Shown: positions 17,642-26,908 of the stretch, piece by piece | Position numbering within the stretch: position 1 is the stretch's first letter | Layout of the letters: each line of letters begins with the position of its first letter | Assembly: GCF_042788235.1 (NCBI RefSeq) | Contig: NZ_JBHZOL010000031.1 | Span: 62,001-126,000 of the forward strand | Source: Sphaerothrix epifaneia | Lineage (GTDB): Bacteria > Cyanobacteriota > Cyanobacteriia > Phormidesmidales > Phormidesmidaceae | Length of the DNA stretch: 64,000 nt | Direction of reading: 5' to 3' | The notes under the pieces: model-generated | What the model was told of the DNA's origin: nothing | What the model saw: only the letters and a program-made list of their open reading frames with translations | The model's database searches: none | Translations under genes and position numbers: made by a program

Positions 17642-18892
17642 ATGGGCGCAATTCCCCGCGATCGAGCCATCGATAGCACGCTGGCACTGGCCACCGAAGG
17701 CTACTGCTTTATTTCTAATCGTTGCGATCGCTATCAATCTGAGATTTTTCAAACCCGGCTTTTGTTCGAAAAAACCATCTGCTTTAGAGGTGAAGCCGCC
17801 GCTAAAGTTTTTTATGACACCGAAAAGTTTTCGCGGCAAAATGCTGCCCCCAAACGGGTGCAAAAAACCTTGCTGGGCGAAGGTGGCGTTCAGGGGTTAG
17901 ATGGAGAAACCCACCGACAGCGCAAACAAATTTTTATGTCGCTGATGACACCCGAACACATGGCTGCGCTAACCGAGCTAACCCGGCAGCAATGGCAGGC
18001 AGCCGCCACAGACTGGCAAAAAGAAGACCAAGTCGTCTTGCTCTATGGAGCGCAAACCCTACTGTGTCAGGCCGTCTGCGCTTGGGCAGGTGTCCCCCTA
18101 GCAGCAGCAGCAGTCAATCAGCGCACGCAAGATCTAGCCGCCATGATTGATGGTTCCGGAGGCGTCGGCCCGCGTCACTGGCGCGCTCGTTTAGGGCGAC
18201 AACGCTCAGAACAATGGCTAGAAAGCATTTTGGCAAAAATTCGTACCCATACCTTAGACGTTCCTGAAAATAGCGCTGCTTACGCCTTTGCTTGGCACCG
18301 CAACGCCGCTGGTGAACTTCTGGATCAAAAGGTAGCTGCGGTAGACTTGCTGAACGTGCTGCGCCCTACCGTGGCGATCGCCCGCTACATTACCTTTGCC
18401 GCCTTAGCGTTGCACAAATATCCGCAATGTCAGCAGGCATTACGCCAAGAACCCGACTACGCCAAACTGTTTACCCAAGAAGTTCGGCGGTTTTATCCTT
18501 TTTTTCCTTTTGCCTCAGCCCGCACTCGCCAAGCGTTTGACTGGCAAGATTACCATTTTCCCCAAGGGGTTAAAGTCCTGCTAGACCTCTACGGTACCAA
18601 CCACGATCCGCACCTGTGGTCAGAACCCGAAGCCTTTCAGCCCGATCGCTTTCGGCAGTGGCCTGAAAACAGCTTTAGCTTTATCCCCCAAGGCGGTGGC
18701 GACCATTATATTAATCATCGCTGCGCAGGTGAATGGATTACGATTCGCATTCTGGAAATGTCGCTAGATTTTTTGGTTAATTCGGTCACTTACGCTGTGC
18801 CCAACCAAAACCTCAGCATCAACTTGTCAAGAATGCCAGCTTTGCCTAAAAGCGGCTTTGTCATCAGCCGTGTCCAGCCTTTGGATAACTAA
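17642..18892 (+). CDS. Cytochrome P450 of the CYP152 fatty-acid peroxygenase type
   Basis: A 416-residue P450. The heme loop FIPQGGGDHYINHRCAGEW, with ligand C361, is the CYP152 form, not the usual FxxGxRxC spacing. R241-P242 (VLRPTVAI) occupies the place where CYP152 enzymes hold the substrate carboxylate, replacing the acid-alcohol pair of ordinary P450s. These enzymes use hydrogen peroxide to oxidise fatty acids. Q84 (GGVQGLDG) corresponds to the Gln of the hydroxylating Bacillus P450 BSbeta rather than the His of the decarboxylase OleT, so hydroxylation is the more likely reaction. No redox partner gene is nearby, consistent with peroxide use. Confidence 0.92.
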   Translation: MGAIPRDRAIDSTLALATEGYCFISNRCDRYQSEIFQTRLLFEKTICFRGEAAAKVFYDTEKFSRQNAAPKRVQKTLLGEGGVQGLDGETHRQRKQIFMSLMTPEHMAALTELTRQQWQAAATDWQKEDQVVLLYGAQTLLCQAVCAWAGVPLAAAAVNQRTQDLAAMIDGSGGVGPRHWRARLGRQRSEQWLESILAKIRTHTLDVPENSAAYAFAWHRNAAGELLDQKVAAVDLLNVLRPTVAIARYITFAALALHKYPQCQQALRQEPDYAKLFTQEVRRFYPFFPFASARTRQAFDWQDYHFPQGVKVLLDLYGTNHDPHLWSEPEAFQPDRFRQWPENSFSFIPQGGGDHYINHRCAGEWITIRILEMSLDFLVNSVTYAVPNQNLSINLSRMPALPKSGFVISRVQPLDN

Positions 18893-18929
18893 AGGCTGGC
18901 AAAAGGTTAAAGCTTGGGGCAGAGAGCAG

Positions 18930-18976
18930 CAGAAGGAAAGCTTTTCTGTCAGCGGCTTGCAGCCGTCGAAGTGGCT
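18930..18976 (+). repeat. Dispersed 47-base repeat, copy B
   Basis: Counterpart of 9497-9543 (39 of 47 identical). Lies between the P450 stop and the stop of the Ser/Thr kinase gene. Core GTCAGCGGCTTGCAGCCG can fold into a hairpin. Confidence 0.6.
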
Positions 18977-18997
18977 CTTGGAGAGTAATAGAAACCA

Positions 18998-20101
18998 CTA
19001 GAGCGGAAACGACAAGCTACTGGGCAAACCATGCCGAGGTCTGGTAGCTTCTTTAGATTTGCGACGCGATCGCCAGCTCCGAATAGCCGCCGCCCGTCGC
19101 TGAATAGGGGTCAAATAGCTATCCATCGGCGTCAGTTCATCGGTGTCTATCTCCGGATTGGTGCGGGGTTGAGTATTCAGGCAGTCTGACAGACTACTAA
19201 AATAAGGTTCCAACTCCAGCGCCCGCTGCACCTCTTCAATTTGCTGATAGCGATCGCGGACATCAGGCTTTAGCATCTTGGTTAAGATTGCCGAAAAATG
19301 GGCGCTAAGCTGCACCGATTTTTGCCAGCGCAGTTCTCCTGACTCGGCGTAGGTATCAAATTCAATCGGCGATCGGCCTGTGAGCAAATAGAGACAGGTC
19401 ACGCCTAACGCGTAAATGTCACTCGCATAAGTGGGTCGAAGCGCTAACTGCTCTGGCGGGGCAAAGCCAATGGTGCCGACAAACTGGGTCGTCGGTGCCC
19501 GGTAGCCTGCTTCATCCGCTTCGGCTAGGCATTCTCGCACCGCGCCAAAATCAATCAGCACCAACCGCTGATAGTCACGGCAGCGAATAATGTTAGGCGG
19601 CTTAATATCTCGATGAATCACCCGTTGGTGATGAATGTACTGGATGACAGGCAAAATCTCTTTGAGAAACTGCTTGACCTGCAGTTCGCTGTGAATACCA
19701 GAGCGTCGTACTTCTCTAGCTAGGGTATCTCCCTGAACAAACTCTTGCACCAGGTAAAATTCACCCTTGATGGTGAAATAGTCGAGCAGCATAGGCACCT
19801 GAGAGTGGCTACCTAGCTGAGACAAAATGCGAGCTTCGCGGCGAAAGCGAATTTTGGCTCGTTCTAACGAAAGCGAATTTCTAACTTTGGGCGAAAGCTG
19901 TTTAATGACACAGAGCGGCGAACCCGGCAAAGCAGCATCTTGAGCTAAAAAGGTAACGCCAAATCCGCCTCGGCCCAGCACTTTTAAAATGCGGTAGCGA
20001 TCGCGAAATAGCTGACCAGAGCGACAAAGATTTCTGAGCTGACTGTTCCGGTGAGCAGAAGTCTGAAAATCAGACAGTTGGGATGGAGAAGGTTTCTGCA
20101 T
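18998..20101 (-). CDS. Eukaryotic-type Ser/Thr protein kinase
   Basis: A 367-residue Hanks-type kinase. The domain covers about residues 35-300: glycine loop GRGGFG at 43-48, ATP-binding K68 (VIKQL), catalytic HRDIKPPN at 163-170, DFG at 184-186 and an activation segment ending GTIGFAPPEQ. Two prolines in HRDIKPPN are typical of the cyanobacterial Spk subgroup. The C-terminal 65 residues are basic and lack a membrane helix or repeat domain, so it is probably soluble. Substrates unknown. It is read toward the P450 gene, with a dispersed repeat between them. Confidence 0.9.
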   Translation of the reverse strand: MQKPSPSQLSDFQTSAHRNSQLRNLCRSGQLFRDRYRILKVLGRGGFGVTFLAQDAALPGSPLCVIKQLSPKVRNSLSLERAKIRFRREARILSQLGSHSQVPMLLDYFTIKGEFYLVQEFVQGDTLAREVRRSGIHSELQVKQFLKEILPVIQYIHHQRVIHRDIKPPNIIRCRDYQRLVLIDFGAVRECLAEADEAGYRAPTTQFVGTIGFAPPEQLALRPTYASDIYALGVTCLYLLTGRSPIEFDTYAESGELRWQKSVQLSAHFSAILTKMLKPDVRDRYQQIEEVQRALELEPYFSSLSDCLNTQPRTNPEIDTDELTPMDSYLTPIQRRAAAIRSWRSRRKSKEATRPRHGLPSSLSFPL

Positions 20102-20201
20102 TGCTACCGATACTCAGATGGCCAAAAAGAATACCCCTTTCAACTATAGCCAAAACCAATAGAATTCTTGGGTAGATGTCTAAAATCTATCGGCTGATAG
20201 G

Positions 20202-21323
20202 CTATATCGCTTTCATCGTTTTCAGTTTGGGTACAGTCGGTAGCCAGAACCGAAACTGACTTCCTTGCCCTAGCTGACTCTCGACGCTAATTTGCCCACC
20301 CTGCAATTCCACCAGTCGCTTGCAAATAGCTAAGCCAATGCCCGTGCCCCCTGAATGGCGATCGCGTGAACGATCGGCTCGCCAAAAGCGCTCAAACACA
20401 TGGGGTAGATCAGCCGCCGCCATCCCCTCACCCGTATCACCAACAGCAATCCAAACTCGGCCTTCTTCTAGCCAACTGCTGACGGTAATTTCACCCTTGG
20501 TCGTATAGCGTAATGCATTGCTTAGCAGATTGACCATAATTTGCTCAACCCGTTCTGGATCGGCTTTTACCAAAGGTAAGGTCGCCGGACAGTCAAGGTG
20601 TAGACTCAGCGGTTGCTCATCAGAAATCTGATCTGAAAAACGCTGTACCAAATTTTGCAAAAGCGACCCCAGCTTAAACGGTTGAATATGAATCGGCAAA
20701 TAGCCCGCCTCTAGCTTGGATAGCTCTTGCAAATCGTTCACTAAGCGCTGCAGTCGAATCGTCTCTTGAGTGAGCCGCTGATAGATTTCGCTGGAGGGAT
20801 CCAACGTCCCATCCGCCAAACCTTCCAAATAGCCCCGCACGATTGTAAGCGGCGTTCGCAATTCGTGGGTTAAGTCACTGACTAAGTCTCGTCGCCGCTG
20901 CTCCACCCCTTCAATCTCAGTCGCCATGCGGTTGAAGCTAGCAGCTAAGCGGCTCAGCTCTGGAATATCAGAACTGGGAACTCGCTCGTCAAACTGACCT
21001 GCGGCAAACTTTTCAGTCACAGCTTCTAGCTGTAGCAGGGGGCGGACAATCCGACGCGACATCCAATAGCTCAAACCCACAGCGGTCGTTCCGCCCATGA
21101 CAATAGACCAGAACATCGCTCGTGTCCAAGCAAATTCAAAACCTTTAACCAACTGCGTTTTGATTTGCTGAATCCGAAAGCCCCGGCCTTCAATGCGCTC
21201 TAGCGAAACGACAAATAACCGGGGGGCATAAAGCCAGCCTAAGCCCGCCAGGGTAACAATGCCAATACCCATCACCAACAGGTAGGAAAAAAATAAGCGG
21301 CCACGGAGACTGAGTTTAGGCAT
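20202..21323 (-). CDS. Membrane sensor histidine kinase (HAMP, HisKA, HATPase)
   Basis: A 373-residue kinase from ATG 21323; a GTG 17 codons upstream (21374) is possible. Two membrane helices (about 10-32 and 68-88) enclose only a 35-residue external loop, so the sensing part is minimal. A HAMP linker follows (about 88-140, RRIVRPLLQLE), then the phosphoacceptor H153 in SDLTHELRTPL, and the ATPase boxes MVNLLSNALRYT, GDTGEGM and GGTGIGLAI. The short loop and BaeS-like layout suggest membrane-stress sensing. No regulator gene is adjacent; the OmpR-type gene at 25459 is the nearest candidate partner. Confidence 0.88.
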   Translation of the reverse strand: MPKLSLRGRLFFSYLLVMGIGIVTLAGLGWLYAPRLFVVSLERIEGRGFRIQQIKTQLVKGFEFAWTRAMFWSIVMGGTTAVGLSYWMSRRIVRPLLQLEAVTEKFAAGQFDERVPSSDIPELSRLAASFNRMATEIEGVEQRRRDLVSDLTHELRTPLTIVRGYLEGLADGTLDPSSEIYQRLTQETIRLQRLVNDLQELSKLEAGYLPIHIQPFKLGSLLQNLVQRFSDQISDEQPLSLHLDCPATLPLVKADPERVEQIMVNLLSNALRYTTKGEITVSSWLEEGRVWIAVGDTGEGMAAADLPHVFERFWRADRSRDRHSGGTGIGLAICKRLVELQGGQISVESQLGQGSQFRFWLPTVPKLKTMKAI

Positions 21324-21392
21324 AGAACGCAGGCTGAAACAAACAAAAGCGTGACGATGGCGAGCCTCAGCCACCCCTACCTCGCAGGGATA

Positions 21393-22325
21393 TTACAACT
21401 TTTGCCACGCTTGCCCACGATAACCAAAATCAAACAAATCGGGATGAAAAATTTCTGCCAAAATTTCTAGTGAATCAGCTAGACGCGGCCCTGGCCGATT
21501 GAAATACTGATTGCCATCGGTCAGGTAAACCCGTTCGCTATTGACAGCTTTGAGGTTGTCCCACTCGGGTGTTTGGGTGAGGGGGGCAAGTTCTTGGCGG
21601 GTTTTGACGAGATCGTAGCCGCAGGGCATAACCACAATAATGTCGGGATCAGCCGCCACCAAAGCTGACCATTCTAGCCAGGGAGCCTGTTCGCCAGCGG
21701 TGCCAAAGAGGCAACGACCGCCCGCTAGCTCAACTAGTTCCGGCACCCAATTGCCTGCTGCCATTAGCGGCTCAGGCCACTCAATGCAGGCTACCGTCGG
21801 TCGCTCGGCAATAAACGCTGTTTTATCCCGGCAGCACTGAACGCGAACCTGCAAGGCGGCGATCGCCTGTTCAGCCTCAGCCGCGGCTGTTTCTCCGCCA
21901 ATGCATTGAGCAACCCGCCGTATATCTTGCCAAACATCGGCTAAAACCGTCGGTTCTAAAGAAATAACCTGCGGCTGGCTGTGGGTTAGCTCAGCGATCG
22001 CCTGCTCCACGTCGGCCAAACTAACCGCGCATACCTCACACTGAGCCTGCGTCAGAATATGGGTCGGTCTTAGTGCCTCTAGGACTTCAACTTTGACGTC
22101 ATAGACGCTAAGGGCGGTTTGCAGCAATTTCATGACACGGTCGTGAATTTCCTGGCTCGTTCCTATCGGCTGAAACTTAGGCTGAGTACAAACAGGCCGA
22201 TCTTGAATTGCCGTTGGATAGTCGCACTCATGGGAGCGCCCGACCAGTGCATCGCGCCAGCCTAGCAAGTCAACAATTTCGGTGGCGCTAGGAATCAGCG
22301 AAACAATTCGGGGAGTATCAGGCAT
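21393..22325 (-). CDS. Vitamin B12/iron-chelate-type substrate-binding protein without signal peptide
   Basis: A 310-residue protein of the BtuF/FecB-like helical-backbone binding-protein family: it opens RIVSLIPSATEIVDLLG and keeps the family's GRSHECDYP, VISLEP and NRPGPRLADSLEILAEIFHP. No signal peptide or lipobox is visible: the protein starts MPDTPRIVSLIPS directly, and no in-frame upstream alternative is seen. Several members of this branch lack export signals and have been suggested to act in the cytosol. Cysteines in QAQCEVCAVS may bind a metal. It is divergent from the FetB-like gene, with about 200 bases between them. Ligand uncertain. Confidence 0.75.
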   Translation of the reverse strand: MPDTPRIVSLIPSATEIVDLLGWRDALVGRSHECDYPTAIQDRPVCTQPKFQPIGTSQEIHDRVMKLLQTALSVYDVKVEVLEALRPTHILTQAQCEVCAVSLADVEQAIAELTHSQPQVISLEPTVLADVWQDIRRVAQCIGGETAAAEAEQAIAALQVRVQCCRDKTAFIAERPTVACIEWPEPLMAAGNWVPELVELAGGRCLFGTAGEQAPWLEWSALVAADPDIIVVMPCGYDLVKTRQELAPLTQTPEWDNLKAVNSERVYLTDGNQYFNRPGPRLADSLEILAEIFHPDLFDFGYRGQAWQKL

Positions 22326-22522
22326 GGCAATGGCGTTCTCGGTAAGTGTTGCTTCCCAGTAAAGCGAAAATCAGCTTTTTCGACGTCCGATGTTAGGCAG
22401 AACTTCAAACTTGATCTTCAAAGGGAATCTTTAAAAACGCGGGCTAGCGTAATTTTGTTAGCCATCTTTGCAACCAACCGCTAGCCTGCCAAGATAGAAA
22501 CGCACTGACACAGCATACGGCT

Positions 22523-23308
22523 TTGAATACAGATACGTTGGTTGAACTGGATCTGCTACGCCTGCTTTGGGCTTTAGGGTTGATGGCAGCCGCGATCGCC
22601 CTGGCAAGCTGGCAACGGCTAGGGCTGACTAACAACCTGGCGATGGCAACGGCGCGGACGGTGCTACAGCTAGGGGCAGTTGGCTATGTGCTGGCCGTCG
22701 TGTTTGAATGGCGCAACCCTTTTGCCGTCTTGCTGGTGTTGCTGGTGATGCTGACGACAGCGACACTGGTGGCTCGCAACCGCATCAGCAAAAAGCTCAG
22801 CCGCCTGTTGCCCATTGTGGGGGGCTGCTTACTCACCAGTACCTTGCTGACGCTGAGCTACACCAGTCTAGCCGTCATTCGCCCAGAGACTTGGTATGAG
22901 CCGCGATACCTTATTCCGCTGGCAGGTATTGTGCTGGGCAATGCTATGAACGCCGCGGCGATCGCAGGCGATCGCTTGGTCAGCACGATTAAGCAACGGC
23001 GACGAGAAATTGAAACCCATTTAAGCTTGGCGGCTACGCCTGATCAGGCGATCGCCCAATACCGCAAAGAAGCGATCAAAGCGGGCTTAATTCCAACTAT
23101 TAACTCCATGATGGTTGTGGGCATCGTTAAGCTACCCGGCATTATTACTGGACAACTGCTGAGCGGCGTTGATCCGCTAAACGCTGCCCTTTATCAAATG
23201 TTGATTATGTTTATGCTGGCTTTTGCCGATTTGCTAACTGCCGTGTTAGTTACCCAGGGGATTGCCCGTCAGTTTTTTAACAAAGCTGCTCAGTTAGTGT
23301 TGCCCTAG
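22523..23308 (+). CDS. fetB: FetB/YbbM-type ABC transporter permease (UPF0014)
   Basis: A 261-residue inner-membrane protein with about six or seven helices. The family marks are TARTVLQLGAVGYVLAVVF, ARNRISKK, the LAGIVLGNAMNAAAIAGDRL region and EAIKAGLIPTINSMMVVGIVKLPGIITGQ (given in pieces). FetAB in enterobacteria is linked to iron export and oxidative-stress resistance; the specificity here is not proven. No ATPase (FetA) gene lies next to it, so the partner must be elsewhere. The start is a TTG at 22523; another in-frame TTG lies five codons later. Confidence 0.85.
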   Translation: MNTDTLVELDLLRLLWALGLMAAAIALASWQRLGLTNNLAMATARTVLQLGAVGYVLAVVFEWRNPFAVLLVLLVMLTTATLVARNRISKKLSRLLPIVGGCLLTSTLLTLSYTSLAVIRPETWYEPRYLIPLAGIVLGNAMNAAAIAGDRLVSTIKQRRREIETHLSLAATPDQAIAQYRKEAIKAGLIPTINSMMVVGIVKLPGIITGQLLSGVDPLNAALYQMLIMFMLAFADLLTAVLVTQGIARQFFNKAAQLVLP

Positions 23309-23384
23309 CAGCCTGTTGAGCTGCGATCGCCCTATCCAGCGTTAGCCCAAGCGGCTAGAAACCAACTTCAACAGCGGTTGTGCC

Positions 23385-25217
23385 CTAGTGCTTGACGAAG
23401 CCGCCTAAGTCAGGACGATAGCGCACAATAAAAGCGCCCTTGCTGTCGTAGATTTCAATTTCTGATTGAGCAGTACGGCTTAGTTCAGCTACTTGCTGTA
23501 GCAATTGAGTCGTATTTCGAGCAACTTCTGGGGTCATCTGGGGCGACCCTGCTAAACGCGGATCGCTAAAGGTTTGCTCAATCACATTTGCATAGAGGGC
23601 AATCACATGAATGCGGACGCGATCGCCAAGCCGACGGTAGCGACAAATGCGAGACGTCGGACCACAGATTTGATCGAGTTGCTGCTGAATTTTTTGCACA
23701 CCGACAACGCCTGCTAGCTTCTGCTGAGCTTGTGTGAGCGAGAGCCGATAGGGATCTAGCAACGTTTGGGCATTGGCTGAAAAAGAAGTGTCTGAAGGCA
23801 CTTGCTGAGCATACTCTAAAGCCTGTCGCCAGTTTTGTACCGCTAAAGTCCACTGATTTTGCCGTTCTAGCTGCTGCGCTCGCTGGGCTGCCTGGGTGGC
23901 CTGCGTATAGGCGCGATTGCCAAGTTGTTCGCGGTTGAGGCGATCGCGGGTTTCCATAAAATTGTTGCGATAGGTCGTCAGCAGGTCTTGAGCATCGGCG
24001 TAGGCCATCGTTCCCTGAGGAATACGGCGTAGCTGATTCATCGCCGTTTGCCATTCTCGGTGAGCCACCTGCCAGCTTGGCAGCGCCTCAGCCGTTTCCA
24101 TGTGGTGCAGCCCCAACTGGGCAGACTCAATTGCCTGCTCTAAGGCGGCAGCAGCGGCCTGTTCAGCGGCAACGCGATCGCTGGTTTTTACTAAATTTGC
24201 TTCGTATTCTTGCCGCTTCTTTTGGGCAAAAGCATATACCAAATTGTCGGTCGGTACCTGTTCTAGCTGGGCGATCGCCTGCCGCCAGTATTCTTCAACG
24301 ACCTGCCAGTGAACCACAGCATGGGGCGGATTTTGGCTCTTTTCAGCCGCTAGGGTGGCGCTCTTTTGCGCTGCAATCACCTGCGCTAACACATCAGCCT
24401 CTTGCTGATAAACCTCACTAGCAGCCTGGGCGGCTGTGTGATGGCGCGACCAAGGGGGAATGGGCTGCAAAATAGCCACGGCAGACTCTAGCTTGGTATG
24501 AGCCTGCAACACATCTGCTGGCGAAGGCTGCACCTTCAGGCTATCTAAGGCTTCTTCACTGAGAACAGCCGCCGTCAAAACTCGGTCACAACGACCCACA
24601 ACGCAAGGACGAGTAACGCTATAGCCGAATCCCAGTAGCAGCATAGCCCCTGCCACCGTACCCACTAGCCAACCAGGAGGAAGGGGGAAGGGCATAGGCC
24701 AGCGCCGCCCCTGAGGAAGTTGCTGATCCGCCACATCCGCCACAGCGTCTGGCGATAGCTCAGAAGCGTAAAACGGCACTAAGGCGGTGTGAGCCGTCAG
24801 ATCAGATGAGGTGGATGTCTCTTCACCTAGCGCTACCGCTTCAGCCAGCGCCGCCGCTGAAAAATCAGATCTGCGCCAAACTAGCGATCGCGTTAGATAA
24901 GGTCGCGTCTCTCCCAGGCGGCGCAGGTACAGGCGGATGGGGATATCATCTGCTGGCAGGTGAGCCGCTAAGGAGGTTTCGGTGCGAGCAATCTGGTCTA
25001 GCAGCGATCGCAAAATTTCTGCCGTTGCCGCCAAAGCATCTGCCGCTTCTGGCTCCTCTGTGGCAGCATGTTCTTCTAACACCAGCAAAGCCCCTTGCCG
25101 GGTAGAAAGGCGAATGCGCCAGTTTGCCACCATCGGCTGCTGTGCTTGCAAACGTTGGCTAAGCTGGTGAGCCACCTGATCGAGGTTGACTTGATGAGAA
25201 GGAGGAGAGGTCAACAT
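23385..25217 (-). CDS. Single-span membrane protein with long coiled-coil domain
   Basis: A 610-residue protein. The N-terminal 170 residues are an Ala-rich, probably cytosolic domain containing RPYLTRSLVWRRSDF. One membrane helix follows (GWLVGTVAGAMLLLGFGYSV, about 180-200), then about 260 residues of Ala/Gln/Glu-rich helix made of two to three similar stretches with the theme W-x3-V-x2-WRQA-x3-L-x2-(V/I)P (for example HWQVVEEYWRQAIAQLEQVP and WTLAVQNWRQALEYAQQVP). A compact C-terminal domain (about 505-610) ends DSKGAFIVRYRPDLGGF. Probably a periplasm-facing scaffold. I do not recognise a named family. Confidence 0.75.
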   Translation of the reverse strand: MLTSPPSHQVNLDQVAHQLSQRLQAQQPMVANWRIRLSTRQGALLVLEEHAATEEPEAADALAATAEILRSLLDQIARTETSLAAHLPADDIPIRLYLRRLGETRPYLTRSLVWRRSDFSAAALAEAVALGEETSTSSDLTAHTALVPFYASELSPDAVADVADQQLPQGRRWPMPFPLPPGWLVGTVAGAMLLLGFGYSVTRPCVVGRCDRVLTAAVLSEEALDSLKVQPSPADVLQAHTKLESAVAILQPIPPWSRHHTAAQAASEVYQQEADVLAQVIAAQKSATLAAEKSQNPPHAVVHWQVVEEYWRQAIAQLEQVPTDNLVYAFAQKKRQEYEANLVKTSDRVAAEQAAAAALEQAIESAQLGLHHMETAEALPSWQVAHREWQTAMNQLRRIPQGTMAYADAQDLLTTYRNNFMETRDRLNREQLGNRAYTQATQAAQRAQQLERQNQWTLAVQNWRQALEYAQQVPSDTSFSANAQTLLDPYRLSLTQAQQKLAGVVGVQKIQQQLDQICGPTSRICRYRRLGDRVRIHVIALYANVIEQTFSDPRLAGSPQMTPEVARNTTQLLQQVAELSRTAQSEIEIYDSKGAFIVRYRPDLGGFVKH

Positions 25218-25458
25218 TAACTTACTTCACTGAGAAAACCCGCCATCACCCTGAGTAGTATCCGTAGAATCTTAGCGAAGGAATGGTACAACACCAAATA
25301 AATCTTGCCTAGTTTGAATTGCCTGGTTCAGCACCTTACCCTAGATCTCAAGACTCATCAGGGTTTTATAAATTTTTTATAGGATGGCACCCTTGAAACC
25401 CCAGGCACAACACGCTCAGCATCTATCAGTCACCAGGTAACAGACTATTGGGGAATGC

Positions 25459-26160
25459 ATGGATATCTTAATCGTTGAAGACGAAGCTGAAATCGCTCAG
25501 CTCATTAAGCTTTACCTGGAAAAAGAAGGCTTTAGCTGTGAAACTTGCCGAGATGGCAATATTGCCTTGCAGCTTTTTCGCGATCGCCAGCCTGATCTCA
25601 TTGTGCTGGATCTGATGCTACCTGGCTTAGACGGCCTAGAAGTCTGTGCCCGGATTCGCCAGCAACCTGGCAGCAAAGATCCTTACATCCTCATGTTGAC
25701 GGCCAAGGGAGAAGAAATCGATCGCATCATTGGCCTTTCTACCGGGGCGGATGACTACATGGTCAAACCCTTTAGTCCGCGAGAACTGGTTGCTCGGGTG
25801 CGGGCGCTGCTGCGCCGCAGTTTGCGCCACGGCACTCAAAGTCAGATTTATCGCACTCCCCATTTCACGGTCGATTTAGATCAGCGCACTGCTACCCGCC
25901 AAGTGGCAGCAGAAGAGGCCACACTGCTCGATTTGACCCCTTTAGAATTTGACATGCTAGCCACGTTTATGAGCTATCCGGGTCGAGTTTGGAATCGCAC
26001 CCAGCTAGTTGAAAAACTGTGGGGCGAAGACTTTTTTGGCGATGAACGCGTCGTTGACAGCCACGTTGCTCGACTACGGAAAAAGATTGAGCCAGATCCC
26101 TCCCATCCCAGCTTCGTCAAAACCGTCATTGGTGTCGGTTACAAGTTTGAGGACGAATAA
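25459..26160 (+). CDS. OmpR/PhoB-family response regulator
   Basis: A 233-residue two-domain regulator. The receiver domain (1-120) has the acidic pocket in EDE, phosphoacceptor D51 in LDLMLP, LTAKG and K in MVKPFSP. A winged-helix DNA-binding domain (about 135-230) carries LTPLEFDML, WNRTQLVEKLWG, DSHVARLRKKIE and TVIGVGYKFE. Similar to BaeR/CpxR-type regulators. It has no adjacent kinase gene; the sensor kinase at 20202-21323 is four kilobases away on the other strand. An AT-rich TTTTATAAATTTTTTATA stretch about 80 bases upstream may hold the promoter. Confidence 0.92.
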   Translation: MDILIVEDEAEIAQLIKLYLEKEGFSCETCRDGNIALQLFRDRQPDLIVLDLMLPGLDGLEVCARIRQQPGSKDPYILMLTAKGEEIDRIIGLSTGADDYMVKPFSPRELVARVRALLRRSLRHGTQSQIYRTPHFTVDLDQRTATRQVAAEEATLLDLTPLEFDMLATFMSYPGRVWNRTQLVEKLWGEDFFGDERVVDSHVARLRKKIEPDPSHPSFVKTVIGVGYKFEDE

Positions 26161-26317
26161 GCGGGCTAAGCGGATGTCTAGATTGTTAACAGCGATCGCC
26201 ACTGAATCAAAGCCCAGATCGCCAGATGCCGCACCGCCTGAGGATGAACATTTGGCGGATCTAGCGGCTCACCAATGTCCTAAGCAACATTGCTGTCGCC
26301 ACCAGCGTTAAAACCCT

Positions 26318-26338
26318 TCAGCGGCTGGCAGCCGCTGA
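26318..26338 (-). terminator. Perfect 10+1+10 palindrome, candidate rsmD terminator
   Basis: TCAGCGGCTG-G-CAGCCGCTGA sits four bases beyond the rsmD stop. Read on the minus strand it is followed by AGGGTTTTAA, a weak T-run, so it could terminate rsmD. The core resembles the dispersed repeat at 9497 and 18930. Confidence 0.55.
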
Positions 26339-26341
26339 CAA

Positions 26342-26908
26342 CTAAAGCCGGGTGGGTTTGCCACTAGCAGCGAGGACATAGAAAGTTAGCGTTGTGTCAC
26401 CGTAGCGTTTTTGGCGAATAATTTCTAGCCCAGCGATCGCCTGTGCGCTCCAGCTCTCAGGTCGATGCTCTACCGCGAGTTCACCCGCAGGTGCAAGCAA
26501 GCTTAGCTCTGCGATCGCTGGTAAAACAGAAGCATAAAGCGGGCTAGCATAGGGCGGGTCAAAATAGATCCGATCAAAGCTGCGTCCCCGTAGCTTTAGG
26601 ATCTGCTGTTGCACATCGCCCCGCCGGATTTCATACTGCTGTTGGGGCTGGGCTAAGCGCTGCCAGTTTTCTCGAATCACCCGGCAAGCAGAGCCAGACT
26701 GCTCAACACCTACTACCTCCAATGCGCCTCGCGCTAACGCCTCTGCTCCCATCGCACCGCTCCCTGCACACAGGTCTAACCAGCAGCAGCCAGCCACGTA
26801 CCCCTGCCAAATGTTAAAAAGTGCCTCCCGAACGCGGGCTGAGGTAGGGCGAGTGGCGGAACCCGGTAGCGTTTTCAGCAGGCGATTGCCATAGATGCGC
26901 AAAGGCAT
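26342..26908 (-). CDS. rsmD: 16S rRNA (guanine966-N2)-methyltransferase
   Basis: A 188-residue cytosolic SAM-dependent enzyme that methylates G966 of 16S rRNA during ribosome maturation. Conserved marks are the N-terminal RIYGNRLLKTLPGSATRPTS-type segment, REALFNIW, the SAM-binding LDLCAGSGAMGAEALARGA region and the catalytic FDPPYASP motif typical of N2/N6 amino methyltransferases. The length is normal. It lies upstream of a palindromic terminator candidate and downstream of hisH on the same strand, separated by about 230 bases. Confidence 0.94.
   Translation of the reverse strand: MPLRIYGNRLLKTLPGSATRPTSARVREALFNIWQGYVAGCCWLDLCAGSGAMGAEALARGALEVVGVEQSGSACRVIRENWQRLAQPQQQYEIRRGDVQQQILKLRGRSFDRIYFDPPYASPLYASVLPAIAELSLLAPAGELAVEHRPESWSAQAIAGLEIIRQKRYGDTTLTFYVLAASGKPTRL

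Noticed and set aside
22326..22522. Cobalamin riboswitch between the BtuF-like and FetB-like genes
   Set aside because: I could not find the conserved B12-box or paired core in this 200-base region.
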